Origin: Lingula anatina
Lineage: Eukaryota; Brachiopoda; Lingulata; Lingulida; Lingulidae
Assembly: GCF_001039355.2 (NCBI RefSeq)
Contig: NW_019774480.1
Location: forward strand, 248,878 to 312,877
Length of the DNA stretch: 64,000 bases
Direction of reading: 5' to 3'
Every line of letters starts with the position of its first letter. The first letter of the stretch is position 1. The notes beneath the pieces were generated by a model, which searched no databases, was not told where the DNA came from, and saw only the letters and a list, made by a program, of their open reading frames with translations. The position numbers and the translations under genes are program-made. Positions 56,475 to 64,000 of this stretch are shown here, one piece after another.

Positions 56475-57639
56475 TTATCAACACACTCTCCGGTAATCAA
56501 CGCTACACCAGAAATTAAAAATGGCCGCGTGCCTGATATACATACAGATAAGATGCCATACACCTTACCTCTCATGTTGGGCGCCAATACACCCAATAAC
56601 TGATCGCCAATCTTATAACATGTGCAGGAGCCGTTATATACATCGTTGTGATGACCACGTTAGGGCAATATGGAGTCATGAGGGGGCATTTAACACGTTA
56701 GTTAAGGCCCTCCTTAGATCCCATTATTTGTATACTGTTTGCATATTGACTATATAGTACCTCTGTCATTTTAAGTTAATTCCTATCAACAGCAATAAAC
56801 GCCAGAGTAAAACGTTAAATTAATTTGAATTTCTAGTCTTTTACCTTTGATAAAGCGAGACTAGGCGATTTTGCAACTCGTGTCCACTCTTTACGATAAG
56901 AAAAGACAAATATTTTGTATCGGTCATTTAACATATGAAATATAGGATATCAAAAAAATCCGTTATCCCGCAAAAGCGCCGCTGTGTTATGGAAACTTTT
57001 TAAAAGTAGTAAGAGTTTAAAGAGTGAAATACGTTTGAAATTTTGTATTGATCTGTCTCAGACTATATCCGTTCTATCTTGGTCTCGGCTACCTGAATAT
57101 CGCAAAATATTTATGTGGCGCTTGAAATTATCACCATCAAGCACACGGACTAGTATTATTGTGTCTTGATCTTTATCCCATGCATTACCCCTGTAGCCGA
57201 AGGGAAGGCAGCACCCATTCAATAATGGTCTTTGGTATGACCTGATGTAACGAAACTGAGGGTCAGTGTAACTGAAAGTCCGCTCTCCATTTAGTTATAA
57301 TGTTTAGGGTTAGCCTGACCTAAATGGGTCAAAATCTGGGGCGAGTCTTACCTGTATAAATGAATGGAAAGCGGACTCTGTATCATGGCGGAGGGGGGGG
57401 GGGGGTGGTGCTTGCTCGTCAATTCAACGACTTGCTTTCTTATAGACTTCTACACATGAACATGTCTGAAAAGAAAAAAAATAACATCATCATAATGAGT
57501 TTTCTTTCTTATACATACTAGTTCCAGTGAATTAAACAGATTTCATGAAATCATACAGGCAAACATGGACAAAATTTGGGGATCTTATTATCATTCTAGT
57601 CCTTATATCTGTGCTCTTTGAGCAACTTCATTTTCTTAT

Positions 57640-58717
57640 ATAAGACCACACTTTTTTATTTTTATTTATATGCCCCCCCCCCCCCCCATCGAAGTCGGTT
57701 GTCGCAAACGTCGTTATTGAATTTGCCGGAAAATGAGCTTTCTGCACATGCGTATTACTGCCACGTGGAAATATGGCCGCCTTGCCATCAAGTTCATCTC
57801 TAGGATTACTTTCAAATTACAGGACAATTAATTATATAAAGTCATAAAGAGAAGGGGGCCGTCGTTTTGGATTGTTATGCCATTGATATTGGGCATGGAG
57901 ATATCTACTTTTTTACAATTATGCGAAAGGCTGGCGGCGGCCAGCAATTATCGCCCGGAAAATTTCAGTGACATTCTGTCCAAAGCAGCACATACCAGGT
58001 TTTTTGTAGCGAAAAAAGGGTTGACAGGGCGTCGAGGTATTTGGTGGGCTGTAGGTCGGTCAGGCCACCCGACAGTTTGGCTGCTTCGTGTGAGTCGAAG
58101 TAGACCAAATGGCATCGACCGAAATGACATTTTATAGATTTGGTAGTATTAAGCATATCTTTGCTTCATTTCGTAACATTTCTGTGTAGTGTTCATAATG
58201 CTTTAATATTCTGAGAAAACAAATAAAGACATGCTGTTTGTTTGATATTTGTTTTATTGATTGTTATACCAACAAAATGCATGAAATAACCTTAAATAGA
58301 TTGGGTAATATGCAGCATGTCTAGCAGGCCCGTAGCCAGCAATTTCAAAAGGGGGGGGGGGTCTTTTTTTAAAAAAGTGGACCATTTTTCATAAAACCTA
58401 ATGTATCTAGATCAAATTTTACCCAGAGTGGACCTTTTCCCAACAAAAGGGGTGGTTCTTTCGAATCCCCTGGCTACGGGCCCGTCTATTCATGACTTTT
58501 TTTACCTTTCTAAGAAGTATTCACAATGCTTTAATATTTTGAGAGCATGGATAAAGACATATTGTTAGTTTGATACGTGTTTCTGTGGTAAATTTGTGTT
58601 TCCAACCGTGTTCTGACAGCATTCCTTTACTTAAGCAGCATTTTTTTTCGCCCTCTCGCACCTATTTCGGGGTCCCTAGAGGATGTCATCCATAAAAATA
58701 AAAAAGTGTGGCTTAAT
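57640..58717. mobile_element. ~1.08-kb TIR element absent from the sister segment
   Basis: The left end aagaccacacttttttattt is mirrored by aaataaaaaagtgtggctta at the right. The sister flank (cttattaattccattctg, near 41992) lacks it. It holds a poly-C tract, a nested MITE (58326-58483) and no convincing transposase; the 86-residue open frame at 57877-58137 resembles nothing I know. Confidence 0.78.
58326..58483. mobile_element. gcccgtagcc MITE nested in the TIR element
   Basis: aggcccgtagccagcaattt at the left and ctggctacgggcccg at the right; the interior (gtggaccattttt, gatcaaattttacccagag) matches 7731-7897 in inverted orientation. Confidence 0.82.
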
Positions 58718-59367
58718 TTCATTCTGCAGGAAGAACTCTGAGTGATCTATGCAGCTAGTACCAAAGAAAAATCCATTCTTTAAGATTTCTTTTAGATAAC
58801 AATAATAAGAGATATACGTTGATGAATAAAGAGGAGTCTACTGTAATAAAATTTGTGAAGTTTGTGACATAAACACTATTACAGTACAAATGTCTCTTCA
58901 CATGGGAGTTACGTAATACTCATGTGCATAGTCGCATGTTAAAACCTAAAATTAACTTACAAACTAACTTAACTTGTCACATTAGACACACAGCCTTAAA
59001 TTAACTTACGAACTATAAACTTAATATTTAATCAATTAATCTTATACCTGCACGACGTTGTGAATTCTACGATGCGTGCTACCATCTCGGTTCTTTGTCT
59101 CTTGAATGATTGTGTTAGCTGAGATGCACTGGTTGCGAATTCTAGCTGCAACAGGGGAATCTCTGTCACGTTACACCGGCCTTGGCAACGTCGAATCGGC
59201 CGGTGACAGAATGGTAAATAGTAAACCTGTATACCGCGCTCATTACACTAAGTTTACGTTCTTGATGCAAGCCAGCTGTCCTAAGAGCACATTTAGAAAG
59301 AAAGGTCTGCGGACTAAAAGATCCGTCGGCTTAATATGGCCAACCCTGCTTAAAGGAAAGCCGTTTA

Positions 59368-59543
59368 GGCTTCGTTCACATGCAATGTCTATTTTCTAAA
59401 TTCTATTTTCTATTCGCGGTATGTCTTATGATCACGGTCTGTGCACTGAATACCCCGCCGCGTAATTACTGGCAGCGCGAGCCAGTTACTATAAGTTACT
59501 ATAAGTAGAATTTAGAAAATAGACATTGCATGTGAACGAAGCC
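59368..59543. mobile_element. Short copy of the ggcttcgttcacatg palindromic MITE
   Basis: Termini are as in 37577-37844 but the centre is deleted. It is flanked by TTA on both sides. The sister site (ccgcttaattccctg, near 42950) lacks it and holds a single TTA. Confidence 0.85.
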
Positions 59544-59553
59544 TTAATTCCCT

Positions 59554-59660
59554 GATATTCTCCCGCCTCCACACGCGCCATTAAATCTCGGCTTCGAGGT
59601 ATAATTGCCAGGCCTCTCTAGCGACTGCGCGTGTGGAGGCGGGGAGACCATCAGGGAATC
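59554..59660. mobile_element. Palindrome attccctgat...atcagggaat with cgcctccacacgcg arms
   Basis: attccctgatattctcccgc with cgcctccacacgcg is mirrored by cgcgtgtggaggcggggaga with ccatcagggaat. It is about 107 bp. The counterpart is at about 42955-43073, so it predates the segmental duplication. Confidence 0.65.
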
Positions 59661-59932
59661 AGTCGGTATTGCCTGTAAGTGTTCTTAATGCGCTCTTTCA
59701 GTGTCAGGCCACGTGGCCTCTACTGCTTCAATGTTTTAAGAAAATGGACAGAATGCACCGCTTTTGAAGAGCTGCTTTATCTCAGGGTGGGGTCAAACTT
59801 ACGAGGCGGACACTGTTACCCCGAGACCTCCAGGTTGGTATGATTAAACCTAACAAATAATGGAAGTTGGATTCAAGTTTCCCTTGACACGTAGGGTGTG
59901 TGCAGGTGTTTTGGTTCATAAAAGGCTCATTA

Positions 59933-60355
59933 CCTCCGCCAAGGAGGTTATGTTTTTACCTCTGTTTGTCTGTTTGTTTGTTTGTTTGTTTGTCATCAAC
60001 ATAACTCAAAAAATTATAACCCCCGCCAAGGAGGCTATGTTTTCACCCCTGTTTATCTGTTTGTTTGTTTGTTTGTTTGTCATCAATATAACTCAAAAAG
60101 TTATAACCTCCGCCAAGGGGGGTTTTGTTTTCACTCTTGTTTGTCTGTTTGTTTGTTTGTTTGATTGTCATCAACATAACTCAAAAAGTTATGGATGGAT
60201 TTTGATGAAATTTACAGGAACTGCCCGAAGTGGGCCAAGGAAGAGATGATTAGCTTTTGGTGGTGAACCGGATCAATAATCAATCAATAATCTATTATAA
60301 TAAAAAAAAATCGCTGCCTTGGCGGAGGTATGCGCTCCCGGAGTGCTTTTCTAGT
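59933..60355. repeat. Dispersed ccgccaag-type repeat, copy 3, absent from sister segment
   Basis: The 5' block (cctccgccaaggaggttatg, then gtttgtctgtttgtttg and catcaacataactc) is present three times in tandem, followed by a single body and right end (cttggcggaggtatgcgctc). The sister segment at about 43384 lacks the insertion (actcattccaaatgaa). Confidence 0.82.
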
Positions 60356-60564
60356 TCCAAATGAAACTGTCGTTCTACGTAGATCGATCCAACTCCGCAG
60401 GCATTCTCGTGAATATTAACACTTGCTCTCCTGGCGTTGAGTGGAATACATTAATGCTGGTTACTAAGGGAGTACGTTGGAAACAAGACGAGGCGTTCTA
60501 ATCTGATTGTATTCAGCGAGAGACCCCGCGAAGTTGAATCGAACTACGTAGAACGACATTGGAA
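60355..60564. mobile_element. MITE with ttccaaatgaaa ends, sister of 43386-43626
   Basis: ttccaaatgaaactgtcgtt is mirrored by aactacgtagaacgacattggaa. It is slightly deleted relative to the copy in segment 1. Confidence 0.72.
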
Positions 60565-60733
60565 TTGAGTCCACCAGGACCAGGTTGCTATACATACCAG
60601 TAGCAAGTTTACAAGTTGCACCGTCGAAGAAGCAGGTAAGAAGGCGTGGGATATTCCTGTAAAGAAAAATCGACTCATGAATGTGCGTTTAACTATTCAA
60701 GTAACGCTTGTAAAGACTGTTGCTAGAGATGAT

Positions 60734-62948
60734 TGCAGTAAATACTATAGATGTTCACTAGTCTGTTGTGTTAGATGAGAACTCCAGAGATCATAGAAGA
60801 GCAGAATAAAGTATATTGCTTACTACATATGGTCTTGTTATTTGATAGCAGAATCCAAGAACATCCTTAAAACATCACATTGGCAACGAGAAATTATGAA
60901 CTAGGAAGAACCCCAAGCAGTGGATTTGACTCATATACCAGTTTTTCCACCATTCTACATCAGAAAGGAGCCTAATGCTTTTTTTTAAAGATGGGGGAAG
61001 AGGAAGAAAAGGTTTGAAAATCTAATGGTTGCACTGAACATCAAAAACTCACAACAAAAGAGGGCCATACTTTTACATTTCGCTGGCGAACAATTTTTGG
61101 ATGTTTTATAGAATCTGTCACACATAAGGGCATCATATAAGGTTGTTGTATCTGCTTTTGGACAGTACGTAAGACCCCATTATAATCCTGAATTTGAATT
61201 TTTTTTAAACACTTAACAAGAAGCACTAAATAAGCACTAACAAGAAAGTAGTGAAATAATTGATGCGTACCATATCAGGTTAAGACAACTAGGGGTCAAC
61301 TGTGGTTTTGAGAACTTGGACAGATATATTAAGTCGCAAATTATTCAGGGATGTGTATCTCATAAGTTGAGAAGAAAAGCTCTAAGTGAGCAGACTCTCA
61401 CACTGAATTACTTGCCAACACATGCAAGAGCCTAAACACTATCAAAGCACAGGTCCAGTCCAACCACAGTGTAAAACGTGAAAAAGTCAGCCCAAGCATT
61501 ACCCAAACAACAAAAGCCAAGACATAACAAATCCAAAACGCAGCCAAAACATGGTTCCAGAGAGTGTCGGTTCTGCGCTGGAGAGTACCCACACAACGGA
61601 GTTTGTCCTGCCAAGGGGAATATCTGCAGAAAGTGTAACAAGTTGAACCATTTCCCAATCAAGTGCAGAAGCAAAGTTACCAAAACAAAACTTGTTCATG
61701 CTTCTATCAGTACTGTAAATGATAATGAATGTAAAAAGTTTATTCTTACTTTACAGTTTAACACACAGTCTGTTGACTTTGAGCTAGACACTGGTGCCTC
61801 TGTCATGTTGATTGGTCACGATTTCTATGAATCAAAGTTAAAAAGTTACCCTTTACAGTCAATACGATTGCACCACACATCTTATTGCAGCAATCATTTT
61901 AGTAAATTGCGGGGAATTACAGTCGCAGTGCGTTACAATGACCAGTCTGTAGACCTACCATTAGTAGTGGTGAAGGGATCTGTTGAAGCAAAATTGGTTA
62001 GAGAAAATAAAGTCCGATTGGTCAAACATCTTTTCTGTACAGAGTAACCCAAAGTTTTAGGCACTTCTGTCTGTCTCAGTACATGATAAATATGCAAAAG
62101 GGAAGTTAAGATCTAAGATAGATTTGCGCCAAGCATTTCCCAGTTGAAACTTGAGAAATAGTGAGAAATCAAAACAGTATCTCATCAGAGCGAATGCCGT
62201 ACGGTATTACGACTGCACCGCAGCAGTTCCAACGTGTTATGGATTAAGTTTTACATGGTATGGAGGAGGCTGTTTGTTCAATTGATGATATACTCGTCAC
62301 CACTGATACTGTGGAAGAACATTACATAGCACTTCAACGTGTGCTGCAGAGACTTCGTCAGTACAATATCCGTGAAAGTTTCTCAAAGTGTAGAAAGCAT
62401 TAATATTCTTGGTCATATCTGTCAAATCTGAAACCAGCAGTACATATCTGAAACCAGCAGTACATGAGAATTGACAATTGTGCTGAGGAAAGTCCTGTTG
62501 TTGTTTAACAACCAGTTCGTAGATATCCTCAAAGGGAACGCAAAACACCAGATAGAATAGCTTATACTTTACTGGGAAATATTACTCTGCTTGAACATTT
62601 TCCAGAAACATTTCCTTACATGTAAGGACTGTTAAAGGACTAATGAGAAATGCTTAGACTCTGAGGTGATTATTTGCAGTGCTTCAGAGTATTTGTTATA
62701 TTTTAGTTTATTCTATTTTGCTATTATATAAGTAAAAAACTGCACAGTTAAGTCATTGTGGTGCACAGCTCACAATAATGTTATGTTCAGGAGGGAAAGA
62801 TGTAGTAAATGCTATAGATGGTCACTAGTTTGTTGTGCTAGATGAGATCTCCAGAGATTATAGCAGAGCAGAATAAAGTATGGTGGTGACTACATTCGGG
62901 ACTTGTTATTTGCTGGCAGAATCCAAGAACATCCTTACAAACGTCAAA
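60734..62948 (+). mobile_element. Decayed Ty3/gypsy-like retroelement with short LTRs, copy 2
   Basis: 5' LTR 60734-60879. The presumed 3' LTR is 62801-62948, preceded by a purine tract (aggagggaaaga). Internal remnants: gag-like region with the start codon lost (near 60898), two zinc knuckles within 61560-61680 (CRFC...C and CRKCNKLNHFPIKC), protease (ELDTGASVMLIG near 61780) and a degraded reverse transcriptase. It retains a gag/zinc-knuckle stretch deleted in copy 1 but lacks copy 1's DNA transposon. Confidence 0.8.
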
Positions 62949-62954
62949 ATTATG

Positions 62955-63125
62955 GTCATCGTCCAGTGCTGTGGGAGAAGATGGCCATCGTCCAGTGCCA
63001 TGGTGAAGATGGTCAACGCCCAGTGTTGTGCGTGAAGGTGGTCATCGTCCAGTGCTGTGATGAAGATGGTTATCGTTTATTGCTTTTGGAGATGATGGTC
63101 ATCATCCACGTCTGTTGGAGATGAT
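62955..63125. repeat. gaagatggtcatcgtccagtg minisatellite, locus 3
   Basis: Five to six ~30-bp units ending in gatcaatgctgcagtacgaa. It directly follows the retroelement, as in segment 1, and suggests the beginning of a third segment. Confidence 0.82.
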
Positions 63126-63192
63126 GTTTGATCAATGCTGCAGTACGAAATGGTCAAAGCTAATTTTATTGATTTCATTCTATAACAATACA

Positions 63193-64000
63193 TCCCCAGA
63201 AATGCACTGCATGACGTCACGCCTTGCCCACTGCGCATGCGTGCATTTTTAATGAGTTGCTAGATTGCCATAGGAAAATGAATGGGTTCGCGATTCGTGG
63301 GTAATTCGTGAGAATTGACAAACTAACGGCCGATAGACAGCTACGCTGTGCTATGCTTCAAGCAACTACTGACCAAATATCGCCAGGGTTTTAAAAAAAA
63401 TTCTGATGTACACAGGTACTAAGAAGTTTGCCGTATATTGCCTAGACTACCCGCAGCAAAACGCAAATATTTTCAGTTATAGTGATTTTAGACGGTAGAT
63501 TCACTCAGAAACAAAGGGAAATTAATTCGTTGCCGATAGCACCAGCTGAAAGCAGTAACATACAGAGTCTGATTAAAAAAAATTCATGGCAATTGAAGAT
63601 TTTTTACCACTGTACAATGGAGTCCAAAAAGAGCACTTGGCACAAATGTAAAACTGCCCAGTGCAAGGCCAAGAATTCAATCAGTATTTTCAATCATATT
63701 ATCAGATTCTACATAAATTGACTGACCATATCACTACTCAGTATTTAACTAATCTCTTAATCCAAAATTCCTATCATCATTTAATAATTATGCAAAATTC
63801 TTCTTTCAGATTGCTATTTATTTAAATTTTTAATGCTGCAACTGTTCCAAAATAATCTTATAGTAAAGGAAAAATGCAAATAAGAAGTGGAAGACCAATT
63901 TTACCCACAGTATTCAATTATTTGAATATAAAAAGAATAAGATCACGATTTAACAAATTAAAATAATCTTTCATGAACTCTTTCATGAATAACATATTAA
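63193..64000. mobile_element. TIR DNA transposon, second copy (truncated by window end)
   Basis: It starts at tccccagaaatgcactgcat and is collinear with 45174-45960. The open frame 63482-63721 (GRFTQKQREINSLPI start) is longer than in the first copy. I do not recognise the protein. The right end lies beyond the window. Confidence 0.75.

Larger units (their letters stand above)
55937..60733. repeat. 3' flank of collagen gene 2, paralogous to 40689-43818
   Basis: It is the collinear counterpart of the flank of gene 1, carrying its own insertions (57640-58717, 59368-59543, 59933-60355). No conserved reading frame was found. Confidence 0.75.

Noticed and set aside
59860-60249. 129-residue ORF with repeated VCLFVCLFV
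   Set aside because: It is a translation of (gttt)n-rich heads of a dispersed repeat.

Overview
The window is intron-rich, AT-rich, repeat-laden animal DNA. Its CAND1 gene is strongly vertebrate-like, its extracellular genes are built from phase-1 modules (SRCR, somatomedin-B-like, collagen), and it is full of short palindromic DNA transposons. This suggests a marine invertebrate, possibly a deuterostome such as a hemichordate or lancelet. The phylum is an inference; no single feature proves it.

Region 1 (1-17.8 kb) holds most of CAND1 on the + strand: 28 exons from 451 to the stop at 17061, with a poly(A) signal near 17782. The 5' exons, for about 130 residues by comparison with the human protein, lie left of the window. 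One exon carries a one-base frameshift. The introns contain several foldback MITEs and an assembly gap (13815-14200). Unusually, five exon/intron boundaries are followed by tandem copies of the exon end plus its 5' splice site.

Region 2 (18.4 kb to the end) is a tandem segmental duplication. Each unit reads, in order: a ~30-bp minisatellite, an array of ~630-690 bp satellite units, a conserved flank with a candidate signal-peptide exon, a collagen-like transmembrane gene, and a decayed short-LTR retroelement. Unit 1 runs about 18.67-46.85 kb and unit 2 about 46.85-62.95 kb; a third minisatellite starts at 62.95 kb. Unit 1 is longer because of more satellite copies, a 4.8-kb foldback element (28261-33052), a Tc1-like transposon (36264-38184) and other insertions. 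At several insertions the sister unit keeps the empty site.

The two collagen genes share the same body: a long GPPGTG hexapeptide collagen exon, a charged classical collagen exon with juxtamembrane domain, and a transmembrane/tail exon. They differ in the N-terminal module. Unit 1 has an SRCR domain; unit 2 has a somatomedin-B-like domain of the TINAG type and an internal duplication of its collagen exons. All module joins are phase 1. The predicted product is a type I membrane protein with an outer recognition domain on a collagen stalk, the reverse order of MARCO-type scavenger receptors. This small family, with exchangeable N-terminal modules, is the most interesting biology here. No RNA genes and no CRISPR arrays were recognised.
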